Below are positions 56,370-64,000 of a DNA stretch of 64,000 bases, piece after piece. Position numbers and translations under genes: made by a program. The notes under the pieces were generated by a model that saw nothing but the letters and a program-made list of their open reading frames with translations, was not told the origin of the DNA and did not search any database. How positions within the stretch are numbered: the first letter of the stretch is position 1; each line of letters opens with the position of its first letter. Source of the DNA: Prorocentrum cordatum (taxonomy: Eukaryota; Sar; Dinophyceae; Prorocentrales; Prorocentraceae). The stretch is taken from NCBI GenBank assembly GCA_963575745.1, contig CAUYUJ010019622.1:111281-175280 (forward strand). The letters are read 5' to 3'.

Positions 56370-56780
56370 ATGCCGTTGCAGGGAGCCCAACGCCTCCTTC
56401 TTGCGGCAATCGCAGGAGCCTGGCTGGCCCCATCGCCGCTGCGAGTCTGGGTGGGCGCGCCAGGCGACGCCCTTCGGGCGCCGATCTGCGCGGCCCCTGC
56501 TCCCGCACCGCGGCTGAACGCGAGCTGCCCGGAGGTGTGCCCAGACCTCGAGGAGGTGCTGGAGGAGCTCCGCGCGGAGCGTGCTGCCCGTGAGCGCCGG
56601 GCGTCGGCGGCGGAGGATCTGTCGAGGGGCGTCCGAAGGGGGGGCGCCGTGGTACGTGGAGGTGGCTACAGCCATCGCCAGCAACCTCGCCTTCTACGCC
56701 AGCGCGGCGATCGGGTGCGTCTGCTTGCTCGTGGTCTTCTGCGTCAATGGCTGCCGCCGTTGTCGCCAAGCCCGGTCTCC
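56370..56780 (+). pseudogene. Small upstream frame: Cys/coiled-coil/TM protein, frame-shifted
   Basis: From ATG 56370 the frame has a hydrophobic start (LLLAAIAGAWLAP), SCPEVCPDLEEVLEELRAER and a charged coiled coil. After a G run (56638-56646) the sense moves to another frame, giving PWYVEVATAIASNLAFYASA and AIGCVCLLVVFCVNGCRRC, a membrane segment. Signal-like start, coiled coil and TM suggest a small membrane protein, possibly an accessory or envelope-like ORF; function unknown. Confidence 0.4.
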
Positions 56781-57964
56781 AGTCAGGACAGAAGGTGCTG
56801 CTGTTGTACGGGGGCGAGCCGGACCTCTGGCACGAGGCGAGCGTCCTCCGGAAGAGATCCGAGACGATCTACAGGAGGATCCACGGGGAGGACCCGCCGG
56901 CGAACCACTGGCTCTGGTTGATCTTGACGGCCGACCGCGACGTGAACCCACAGGATCTCCCCGCGCCCGGGGATCTGCAGGCGCTTCGCTTGCTTGACGC
57001 GAAGGGTGAGGTGACTGGGACCATGTATGGCCGAGGGCCCGCTGCTGTGTCTCGCCACGCCTTCCGCGCTGGGCGCGGGGGCGGATCGCTAGATGTGCCT
57101 CTCTTCCTCCGTGCCAAGGGCGTTGCCGACGATGAGGAGCGCAAGGAAGGGGGTGGTGGAGATTCGCTCGCCGCTCGTTCGCCGCCCGCTGCCGCGAATG
57201 GCAAGGTTTGGAGGATCTCTTACTTATCCGACCAGATCTTTGCTCGCGGTGCCGAGTTTCCACCAGGCTTCGACGGTCGCCAATTCACTCTTGTCAGGAG
57301 GGGCGACGCCGACGCGATGACGGTGGCCACTCCAGGTGGTGTGGTGCAGTGTTACTCCGTCCCCGCCGACGCCATTGATGAGGACGCCGACACGAGGGCC
57401 CTCCCAGTGGCGTGGCGGAACAACGCTCGCCGTCGCCTTTTCGTTGAGGCCGTCGACCTGATGCAGCATCACGACTATGGGGGCTCGCCTCTGGAAGGAG
57501 AGCCCTCCACGCTCTGGTATCTGGAGGAGATTGCTCGCAGTGGAGAGGGGGGTCCCGTTCAGCGACACTACAACTGGGTTCATCAGCTCAATGCGGATGG
57601 CGACCGCTCCGCGCATGAACACTTCTGCATCATGAAGGTCCTCGAGTTGGCGGCTGAGATCGACCTGCTCAACACCCCCACCCTGGCGCCGCTGGAGGCG
57701 CTCGGGGGGCGCGCCATGCTGATCGAGCAGGCGCATCTCAACTCGCCTGGCAGCCCCGACTACACCGGGGCCGATGACTTCATGGGGTGGGGCCCTGGGC
57801 GGGGCAAATCGTTGGTCGCACCTACTCATGTCAAGCACGTGGCGGAGAAGGCCCGCGACAAGGCATCAGTTTATAAAGAGCTTCGGAAGCACAACGAGGA
57901 GTTGCGTTTGAGGAGACCGCCCAAGGGCCCCAAGAAGGAGGGCCAGGGCGGGGATCATCCATGA
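56747..57964 (+). CDS. Gag-like ORF1 of the retrotransposon
   Basis: 405 residues from ATG 56747. No zinc knuckle is visible. The middle has VWRISYLSDQIFARGAEF and VVQCYSVPADAIDEDA. The second half (HNWVHQL-type region, AHEHFCIMKVLELAAEIDLL, EALGGRAMLIEQAHLNSPGS, PDYTGADDFMGWG) is the type of sequence found in the first ORF of related dinoflagellate elements. A basic tail (RLRRPPKGPKKEG) could bind nucleic acid. Its stop codon TGA (57962-57964) overlaps the ATG of the next ORF as ATGA. Capsid role is inferred from position. Confidence 0.6.
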   Translation: MAAAVVAKPGLQSGQKVLLLYGGEPDLWHEASVLRKRSETIYRRIHGEDPPANHWLWLILTADRDVNPQDLPAPGDLQALRLLDAKGEVTGTMYGRGPAAVSRHAFRAGRGGGSLDVPLFLRAKGVADDEERKEGGGGDSLAARSPPAAANGKVWRISYLSDQIFARGAEFPPGFDGRQFTLVRRGDADAMTVATPGGVVQCYSVPADAIDEDADTRALPVAWRNNARRRLFVEAVDLMQHHDYGGSPLEGEPSTLWYLEEIARSGEGGPVQRHYNWVHQLNADGDRSAHEHFCIMKVLELAAEIDLLNTPTLAPLEALGGRAMLIEQAHLNSPGSPDYTGADDFMGWGPGRGKSLVAPTHVKHVAEKARDKASVYKELRKHNEELRLRRPPKGPKKEGQGGDHP

Positions 57965-58821
57965 TGGACGAGGACGGCCCCCCCCCGCCGCCTGAAGGGG
58001 GGCCGAGATCTAGGGCGCTCCCAGCTTCTCAGCTGGGTTTTCTTGCCGGCGTCGTTGCCGAAGAGCGTGACGTTCCGCGAGAACTATTTCCTCTACCACA
58101 TGTGCCTCAGGAGCCTGCTGCAGGTGTGCATCTCTCTCGTGGCGTTCGGCACCGTATCCAATTTCGACGTCGGCTCACGGATGAAGTGAATGAGAGCATC
58201 TGGGCCCTCAATTGGCTCGCGGGTTCTTCTGCGACCGATGCTAAGTTTTCGTCGCTAGGCCAGCGTGCCACGGTCGACCACCTGTATAACACCATCAACT
58301 CTTTTCGGCCGGCCTCCGAGGTGGTCTCTGACGAGGAAGCCATGCGTGCGCTTCTCGGGAGTAGAGCCCCCTACGCCGGGGACGATGACTTGACAGTGGT
58401 ACCCTACGACCGTGCTCTGGTGTCGATCCCTGGTGACGGGCGGGCCCCCGTCTCGCTGACCGAGGTGCTGCCACCAGACGCCGCGAAGATGATCGTAGAT
58501 TTTGACGCCCGCCTGTTCAAGGACGACAACCAGCGGGGGGCGGAGGTGGAGCGGGGTCTCGAGCATATTGGGCCCTACATGGACCCTCGGCTTCGCTTCA
58601 GCCGCCGCAGCTACATCGACTTCATTGGGGGCCTTTTTAGAGGTGGGCTACTCGCATGGCGACGAGCCGACCAAGTTCGAGGCAGGATCTCGGGTTTTTT
58701 TTTGCACGGAAGAAGTCGGGCAAGCAGCGTCTTGTCGTTGACTGCAGGCGCGTCGACGCCCGCTTCCGAGAGTGCCCGCGCGCCCCTATGGGCTCGGGGT
58801 CTTCCTGGGCCGACGTCGTGA
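57961..58821 (+). CDS. Pre-RT ORF leading into reverse transcriptase
   Basis: 286 codons from ATG 57961, overlapping the Gag-like stop by four bases. It contains RRLTDEVNESIWALNWLAGS, VVSDEEAMRALLGSRAPYAG, LPPDAAKMIVDFDARLFKDD and YMDPRLRFSRRSYIDFIGGL, the segment that normally precedes the RT fingers in this family. RT text continues in the -1 frame at a run of nine Ts (58695-58703), so the last ~40 codons are probably not used. Confidence 0.6.
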   Translation: MMDEDGPPPPPEGGPRSRALPASQLGFLAGVVAEERDVPRELFPLPHVPQEPAAGVHLSRGVRHRIQFRRRLTDEVNESIWALNWLAGSSATDAKFSSLGQRATVDHLYNTINSFRPASEVVSDEEAMRALLGSRAPYAGDDDLTVVPYDRALVSIPGDGRAPVSLTEVLPPDAAKMIVDFDARLFKDDNQRGAEVERGLEHIGPYMDPRLRFSRRSYIDFIGGLFRGGLLAWRRADQVRGRISGFFLHGRSRASSVLSLTAGASTPASESARAPLWARGLPGPTS

Positions 58822-60250
58822 TGGACACGGACACTGATATGCATCTTTCTTTGAGTGACGTGAAGGACTACTTCTACGCGCGTGGTCTACCCCCAGGGCT
58901 CGAGAAGTTCTTCTGCCTCCCGGACATTACTGGTGATGAGTTGAAGGCGATTACCAATGGAGACCCCGCCTTCGGCTACCTCTGGGGCGTCGACGCCGTC
59001 GCGCCCGCGAGGCGGGCGATGCCGATGGGCTGGGCGTGGAGCTTCTTCTTCGCGCAGATCTTGCACGCTCATCAGGTCAGCCAGATCCGAGACTGGATCC
59101 CAGGCGCGGTCACGCAGGACCGCGTGCCACCGCCCCCTTTCGGGGCTGGTTCCGAGCTGGCACTACCGTACTGTGACAACTTCGTGGCGGCTGCGTCCTC
59201 CGAGGCCCAGGCCGACGCCCTCCGCGAGGACTGCAAGCGGAGGCTGACCTCGCTCGGGTTTGAGGTCCACGAGGAAGAGGCTGCGCGGCGTTGGGCCGAG
59301 TCCTTGGGGTTCGCGATCGACGGATTGACGGGCGAGCCCCGCCCGAGCCCCGCCAAGGCCTGGCGGCTTCGGCAGGTTTGCCGCCGCTTGAGCCGTCAGC
59401 GGCCCTGGCTCAGCGGCCGCCAGCTGGAGCGGCTCTTGGGCCACGCGACCTTCCAGTTCCTCGGGCACAGGCCGCTGCTCTCGATCTTCCGGAGCTGTTG
59501 CACGTTCGTGCAGTGCCACTACCTCCAGCCGCGGCGGCTCTGGCGATCTGCTGCCGAGGAGCTCCGCGCGGCTGCTGCCATGTTGCCCTTCGCGAGGGCT
59601 AACATGCGGCGGCCCTGGGCGTCCGAGGTGGAGGTGTTCGACGCCAGCCCAGCGGGATGTGGCATCCTGTCCGCGTCGCGGCCAGAGGTGGTGGCGTCGG
59701 AGATCGGGAAGACTGACGAAAACTGGCGCTACGCCTGTCAGTACGAGCATCTTGGGGGGCCGCGCGAGCATGCGCTTCGGACCGCTCCGTCTGTCGAGGA
59801 GAGCTTTTCCAACGTAGATACCGGGCTCCCCCGTGACTGGTCTAGAAGGCGCTGTCTGCCCGCTCAGGACTTTCCAGAGGTCCCGCCGTCCATCTTCAAG
59901 GACTTCGAGTGGCGAGAGTGCGTCGCTGGCCGTTGGAGGGATGAAGAGCGCATCGCGATGCTTGAGGGCCGCGCGGGGCTGATCTCTGTGCGTCGCACCT
60001 GTAGGTCGCTGCTCAACCGCGGCATGCGGCATCTCAAGATAGGTGACAACTTGGGGATGATCCTTGCCATGTCCAAGGGGCGGGCTGACAATTTCGGACT
60101 GTTGATGCTATGCCCAAAAAATGCTGCCCTTACTGTCGCCATGGACACGACGGTTCGATGGCGATGGATTCCCTCCGAGATCAACGTCGCCGATGCCGCC
60201 CCCCGTCGCTCTCTCACCGACGTGCACCGCAGCCGCGAGCGTGACCTTGC
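58656..60250 (+). CDS. Reverse transcriptase and RNase H
   Basis: First ~530 codons of a 1219-codon frame (58656-62315). RT begins near DLGFFFARKKSGKQRLVVDC (residue 11). Block A is LSLSDVKDYFY (Asp69). The active-site motif is YCDN at residues 172-175 (59169-59180), with Asn for the second Asp of YxDD. RNase H follows: EVFDASPAGCGI (Asp329), MLEG (Glu437), KIGDNLGMILAMSKGR (Asp463), IPSEINVADAA (Asp513). All four RNase H acidic residues are present. The ATG at 58656 is not necessarily the start; entry by -1 slippage from the pre-RT ORF is likely. Confidence 0.85.
58695..58703 (+). promoter_or_regulatory. T9 run: candidate -1 frameshift site
   Basis: GGG then nine Ts then GCACGG. The pre-RT frame reads GGT TTT TTT TTG and the RT frame reads GGG TTT TTT TTT GCA, offset by -1 within a slippery run. 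A homopolymer indel (mutation or sequencing) would look identical. Confidence 0.5.
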
Positions 60251-60309
60251 ACGCCTCAAGCTTCACCGAGGCGCGGGCGTTGGTTCACTGGCTGCGGGGC
60301 TCACGGTAG

Positions 60310-61605
60310 ATGAAGCGGCTTCTCCCTCCAAGCCAGGCCAGGCGGCCCCATGGCGAGGCATTTGCTGGTCGCCAGCTGGAGCCCGCCGGCAGCCGCCCAG
60401 CCGCGGCGACTCGGGTCGCTCGAGCCCCCCGGGCTCCTCACCTCCAGACGCCCTCTTGCCCCCGAGGGGGCGGCGGGGACCTGTCGCCGCCGTCGCGCCT
60501 GAACCTGAAGGCGCCAGGACCGGCGGCGACACTGCCCGCCAATGCCGATCGGAGCCGCAAGCTGCAGACGTTGGCGCGTCGAGCTCGGGCGAGGACCCGC
60601 CAGGCGGCCGTCGAGGCAGGGAGCCGCAAGCTCCAGGAGGAGCTCGAGCTGAGGGGGATCGTGGTGAGTCTTCTCGAGATGAAGTCACTTGGGAAGCAGT
60701 CGATCCCTTACTACCTCCAGAAGGACAGGGAGTTCTTGGACTTCGTGGTCGACCACGGCTTCGACCTCAGCAAGGACGAGGACGTGGACGAGGCGCTGGT
60801 GCAGCTGATGGACCTCCTGTACTTGGATGGGTGGCAGGTCGACCAGGGCGAGAAGCTGCTTGCCGCCGTGAAGTTGGGCATCCCCCGGTTCTCCAAGGCA
60901 GGGCGAGGCGGCCTTCCTCGCGCTGCCCGCGCCCTGCGCGGGTTCCGCAATGCCGCGCTGGTGGCCTGCCGCTTCGGGCTGCCGCGCGCGTGGGTCATCG
61001 CGATCGCGGCGGCGATGCTCTGGCGCGGGAGGGTCGAGAGTGCCCGTCGGGTGGCGGCGATGCGCGACGCGTACCTGCGCACTGGCGAGGCGACGCGGCT
61101 CCGGGCCGAGGACTTCGACGAGCGCGGCGTGCTCATCCTCGGCTCCTCCGGCGCTGGCCTCCCCACCAAGACGGGCGTGCTGGACGACGCGGTCACCCTG
61201 GCGGATTGGGACTTCCCGACGACCAAGGTGCTGCTGCCGCTGAAGGCCCAGCGCGCCCCGCACGAGCCACTGTTCACGACAAAGCCCGGGGCTTTCAGGA
61301 AGGACTTCGACCAGGCCTGTCTCGACCTCGGGCTCGAGAAGCGGAACCTCACCAGCTACCAACTTCGCCACAGCGGCCCCAGCCGAGATGCTCTGCTCGC
61401 TCGCCGCTCGCCCCCAGACATCACGAAGCGGGGCAGGTGGGCGACCATCTCGTCGGCAAAGAGGTACGAGAGGCACGGTGTGATGCAGAAAGCTCTGGCC
61501 AGCAGCCCCAAGGAGCTCCTCGACTTCGCCCCGGCTGCCGAATCCTCCATCGAGGGTGCGCTCCTTGGGCAGCCGTCCCGACTGCCGCGACCGCCCCGTT
61601 CGTGA
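60310..61605 (+). CDS. Tyrosine recombinase (overlapping ORF)
   Basis: 431 codons with its own ATG at 60310 directly after a TAG, in the +1 frame relative to the RT ORF and wholly inside it. An N-terminal helical part from ~105 (KLQEELELRGIVVSLLE) matches a core-binding domain. Catalytic part: AYLRTGEATRL (Arg257), SYQLRHSGPSRD (Arg353; the position of the usual His three before it is Tyr350), RGRWATISSAKRYERHG (Trp377 at the His/Trp position; Tyr386 as nucleophile). It would integrate the circular cDNA. Overlap of recombinase with RT/RNase H in another frame is typical of DIRS-order elements. Confidence 0.8.
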   Translation: MKRLLPPSQARRPHGEAFAGRQLEPAGSRPAAATRVARAPRAPHLQTPSCPRGGGGDLSPPSRLNLKAPGPAATLPANADRSRKLQTLARRARARTRQAAVEAGSRKLQEELELRGIVVSLLEMKSLGKQSIPYYLQKDREFLDFVVDHGFDLSKDEDVDEALVQLMDLLYLDGWQVDQGEKLLAAVKLGIPRFSKAGRGGLPRAARALRGFRNAALVACRFGLPRAWVIAIAAAMLWRGRVESARRVAAMRDAYLRTGEATRLRAEDFDERGVLILGSSGAGLPTKTGVLDDAVTLADWDFPTTKVLLPLKAQRAPHEPLFTTKPGAFRKDFDQACLDLGLEKRNLTSYQLRHSGPSRDALLARRSPPDITKRGRWATISSAKRYERHGVMQKALASSPKELLDFAPAAESSIEGALLGQPSRLPRPPRS

Positions 61606-62315
61606 AGCGGAGATGGGCTGTCGAGATCTTCTCTGGGTCAGGGCGGCTGGCGCGCGGGCTGGCGAGGGCCAGCGCCCCCGCCGAGGCCTGCGACGTCGCC
61701 GACGGACCCGGCGGGGACCACCTTCGGCCAGACGTAGCGAGGCATCTTCGAGACAAAATTCGGTCAGGCCACTTCTGTTTTATGTGGTTCGAAATTCCGT
61801 GCAATATTTTCTCTCGGGCCACGGATCGACCGAATGGCCTTCGCCCCCTCCGCTCTAACACCCATCTGCGTGGCCTTCCAGAGATTGATGCTAAGCAGAG
61901 TGCACGCGTACAGTCTGCGAACAGACTTGTGCGCATTGTGTGTAGTCTCGCGCGTGAGTGCATAAAGCACAGCATCCCTTGGGTGATTGAAAATCCTCGC
62001 ACGTTTCGTTTGTGGCTTTTGAGCGAGATGCGACACCTTGAGGAGAGCGCGTCTTCCTTTGTTTTAGACTACTGCATGTATGGAATGCCTTGGAGGAAAT
62101 GCATTCGTTTCCTTGGCGCACTCCGAGGAATGGAATCGTGGGAACGCCGATGCACTGGGCGAGTGCGTCGGCGCACCGGCCATCGCCACCGGGCCCTGGA
62201 AGGCAAGGGCGCCTCAGGGGTTTTCCGGGCCCGGCGGGCAGAGCCTTATCCCACGTCTCTCTGTAATGCTATCTCCTCTTTTGTCGTCGCCTCCCTCCCT
62301 CCTCTCCCCAATTAG
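61606..62315 (+). CDS. C5-cytosine-methyltransferase-like domain
   Basis: C-terminal ~235 codons of the same frame as RT. AVEIFSGSGRLARGL (residues ~988-1000) fits the SAM-binding motif I; FMWFEIPCNIFSRAT carries a Pro-Cys at 1048-1049 like the catalytic P-C motif; PWVIENPRTF has Glu-Asn at 1112-1113 like motif VI; then LDYCMYGMPWRKCIRFLG. It resembles methyltransferase-like domains carried by DIRS-order elements, though those best described are adenine-specific; here the motifs look cytosine-type. Ends at 62315, 31 bp before B1. Activity unknown. Confidence 0.65.
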
Positions 62316-62345
62316 AACAGCTTTCTGGTGCTGGGGGCGCGTCGC

Positions 62346-62463
62346 GGGCCCTCGCAGTTTTTGACATCTCTCGCGTGTCGGGCTCGCTCGGGCCCAGTCT
62401 TTAGGCAGGCGATGCTTCCAAGGTAGCATCTTCATATGATTCCAGTTGCTCTGGTCCTGGCAG
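62346..62463 (+). repeat. Split direct repeat B1
   Basis: 118 bp, closely similar to B2 (62651-62768): both carry TGACATCTCTCGCGTGTCGG, CAGGCGATGCTTCCAAGG and TCATATGATTCCAGTTGCTC. Confidence 0.93.
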
Positions 62464-62469
62464 AAAGGA

Positions 62470-62614
62470 GTGTTTAAAGGATGGGGTACTCCTAGAGCCT
62501 GGGCCGTCTCTCGTCTGAAACGCTTCGGTGCCAAAGGGTCGCGAAGCAAACGACGGCTTTTCAAGCGACATGCTCTGATCCGTAAACTTACGGCTCAAGT
62601 TTTTTCAGGGTCCA
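62470..62614 (+). repeat. Split direct repeat A2
   Basis: 145 bp copy of A1, six bases after B1. Ends at TTTTTTCAGGGTCCA exactly as A1 does. Confidence 0.93.
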
Positions 62615-62650
62615 CCTGCCCCCTCTCCTCCTCCTCTTCTCCTGGGTTGT

Positions 62651-62768
62651 GGGCCCCCGCAATTTCTGACATCTCTCGCGTGTCGGACTCGCTCGTGCCG
62701 AGTCTTTGGGCAGGCGATGCTTCCAAGGAAGCGTCTTCATATGATTCCAGTTGCTCTGGCCTTGGCAG
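62651..62768 (+). repeat. Split direct repeat B2 (right end of element)
   Basis: 118 bp copy of B1, separated from A2 by 36 bp of CTCC-rich sequence. Followed by ACATGATACGTG and a (TA)n tract. Confidence 0.93.
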
Positions 62769-62782
62769 ACATGATACGTGTA

Positions 62783-62828
<46 letters not shown>

Positions 62829-63254
62829 CGTATATAGAAATAGATAAATGCATAACTAATCGCATTGTAGTTTTACTCATCATCCTATATATATATATGT
62901 ACGCATCTACACTTCTATAATACTGTAGTATAGTGTCTATCAGCTGCTTTACTATATTTCATTTCACTCTGAACTATCACATTCTATGATATTGTCTGGC
63001 TCAACAAAATATATGGTATTATGACATATTATATTAGAGTATTTCTAATATAATATGTGGTTGCCGTGTCCATTCTATGTGGCTGCCGTATGCTGATGGT
63101 GTTACAGTATGTTACCGTTGTGGTGTTATTTTACTTGGTTGCCATCCAGTAAATATGGGTACATTCTATTATAATATAACATATTACATCATAGCAGACT
63201 GTAGTATATTACCGTATACGAGTGTATAGTATATCATATATGCATAAATTGCTC
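62769..63254. other. AT-rich island with (TA)n
   Basis: (TA)n at 62781-62824, then ~430 bp of sequence far richer in A and T than anything else in the window, with many TATTAC/ATATTA and CTATAATACTGTAG words. No ORF of note. Possibly a different repeat family or a base-composition isochore break. Confidence 0.7.
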
Positions 63255-63420
63255 ATGGGCCCACGTCGGCCCAAGAGGGTCCAATCGACCCAAGAGGGCA
63301 CTAAGACGGCCCCAAGAAAGCTTCAGATGGAGATGGCCGCCAGGTGGCCCAAGCGAGCTTCAAGACGGCTCCATAGGCCTTCCAAAGGGCCCCCGAGAAG
63401 GCCTGACGTGGCCAAAGCAA
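63255..63420. repeat. ~15-bp minisatellite (CCAAGAGGGCCC type), distant cluster
   Basis: Units such as GGCCCAAGAGGGTCCAAT and AAGACGGCCCCAAG match the family at 48.6-50.4 kb. Confidence 0.75.
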
Positions 63421-64000
63421 TGCATTGAATCGCTTCGCTCATTCCGCCGGCCCGTATTGTGCCGTCGCGGGCGTTTGCTTGCGCGGTCGCGAGCCAGGCG
63501 GCGCCGGTGGGCCGCGGTCGTTTTCCAGAGGCGTTGCGGCAGAACGCATGGGGATGAAGCAGTTTGTTTGGAGCTTGTTGTGGGGGCTTCGGCCTCTACT
63601 GTCTTACAAGGTGGCTATATCGTGGTTTTCGGCCCATCCCGCCACCGTGCCTGGGTTGTAGGTCAAGAGGCCTCTTGGATGTTCACTCCTGCTCCTCCTC
63701 CTCCTCCTCCTCCTCCTCCTCCTCGGAGCTTTGCAGGGATTCCTGCATGTTGTCGGGGTTCCTGAGGGTTCGCCTGGGGCCCGTTATTCATATTCTTGGT
63801 TGTGTTTACAGAAGACACGCAACCGACAACCTCTCAGAATTCACGCTGACCTCCAGAGCCCCCCACACATTTCCAGGACCATCCCAGGTTCATCTTCATC
63901 CAATCGCAATTGGAGGAAAACGCAGTGAAGGATCCAAGGGTGAGGGACGCGAGACAAAACTGAGTGTTGGGGATCTGGGGGGGGGGGGGGGGCATATCGG
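63421..64000. other. Terminal region, no supported gene
   Basis: Complex sequence with a (CTC)n tract at 63690-63724 and a run of Gs at 63978-63992. Short plus-strand frames have no recognisable domain. Confidence 0.5.

Larger units (their letters stand above)
56225..62768 (+). mobile_element. Tyrosine-recombinase retrotransposon (DIRS order, Ngaro/PAT-like)
   Basis: 6.5 kb with repeats A1 (56225-56369), B1 (62346-62463), A2 (62470-62614) and B2 (62651-62768): the split-direct-repeat order A1-ORFs-B1-A2-B2. Coding regions in order: a small Cys/coiled-coil/TM frame, a Gag-like ORF, a pre-RT ORF, RT/RNase H, an overlapping tyrosine recombinase and a cytosine-methyltransferase-like domain. DIRS-order elements integrate through a circular intermediate using the recombinase instead of a DDE integrase and leave no target duplication; none is seen here. 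Both ends adjoin (TA)n. Most domains look intact; frames change at ~56640, 58700 and around the recombinase. Dinoflagellate genomes carry many such elements, but this repeat arrangement has to be read from the DNA. Confidence 0.85.

Noticed and set aside
60685-61476. 263-codon minus-strand frame
   Set aside because: Antisense shadow of the recombinase ORF, which has recognisable catalytic motifs.

Overview
This window looks like nuclear DNA of a dinoflagellate. Several things point that way. A near-perfect dinoflagellate spliced-leader (SL) sequence followed by a truncated second SL lies at 50759-50796, the signature of a reinserted trans-spliced mRNA. Genes lie in long same-strand blocks. 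The DNA is GC-rich with enormous amounts of micro- and minisatellite. Several proteins belong to families I know mainly from Symbiodinium-type genomes. No bacterial operons, rRNA, tRNA or CRISPR arrays are visible. Most lines of the six-frame translation are shadows or repeat translations, and real coding content is modest.

Layout. 1-1.3 kb is a trinucleotide array. 1.7-23 kb holds minus-strand, mostly intronless genes: a dsRNA-binding-like protein; a 900-residue unknown (gene A, 6.98-9.75 kb); a frame-broken paralogue (gene B, 10.6-12.6 kb); an unknown broken by a 19-bp tandem duplication (gene C, 13-14.7 kb); and a transposase-like gene (16.9-20.9 kb). These are separated by two arrays of a ~21-bp minisatellite and a ~1.3-kb inverted-repeat structure. 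This block, and only this block, is peppered with roughly 55-60 copies of a 14-bp word (GCTGCCTCTGGCGC on the coding strand) that is read in all three frames inside the proteins. 23-43 kb is still minus strand but different in character: a decaying multicopy-family gene with a methyltransferase-like neighbour (27.1-30.4 kb), and multi-exon genes (33.9-37.4, 38.4-39.0 and 40.2-42.4 kb) whose introns are filled with low-complexity DNA. Between 42.4 and 43.8 kb the coding strand switches divergently. 43.8-62.3 kb carries plus-strand features only: a weak hypothetical gene, hairpin-bearing tandem repeats, minisatellites, an SL-bearing processed retrocopy inserted with a 15-bp duplication into a 53-bp tandem array (50.7-52.2 kb), a PIF1-like helicase remnant (54.6-55.2 kb), and a retrotransposon. 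The window ends in AT-rich DNA and more minisatellite.

The best-defined system is the retrotransposon at 56225-62768. It has Gag-like, reverse transcriptase/RNase H, tyrosine recombinase and cytosine-methyltransferase-like coding regions. It is bounded by split direct repeats in the order A1 - ORFs - B1 - A2 - B2, the arrangement known from Ngaro/PAT-type (DIRS order) elements. The recombinase ORF lies wholly inside, and in another frame from, an open frame that joins RT/RNase H to the methyltransferase-like part. Together with SL-like relics upstream of several genes, this suggests a region shaped by repeated reverse transcription and reinsertion of mRNAs. Many reading-frame breaks fall at homopolymer runs, so some could be sequencing or assembly errors.
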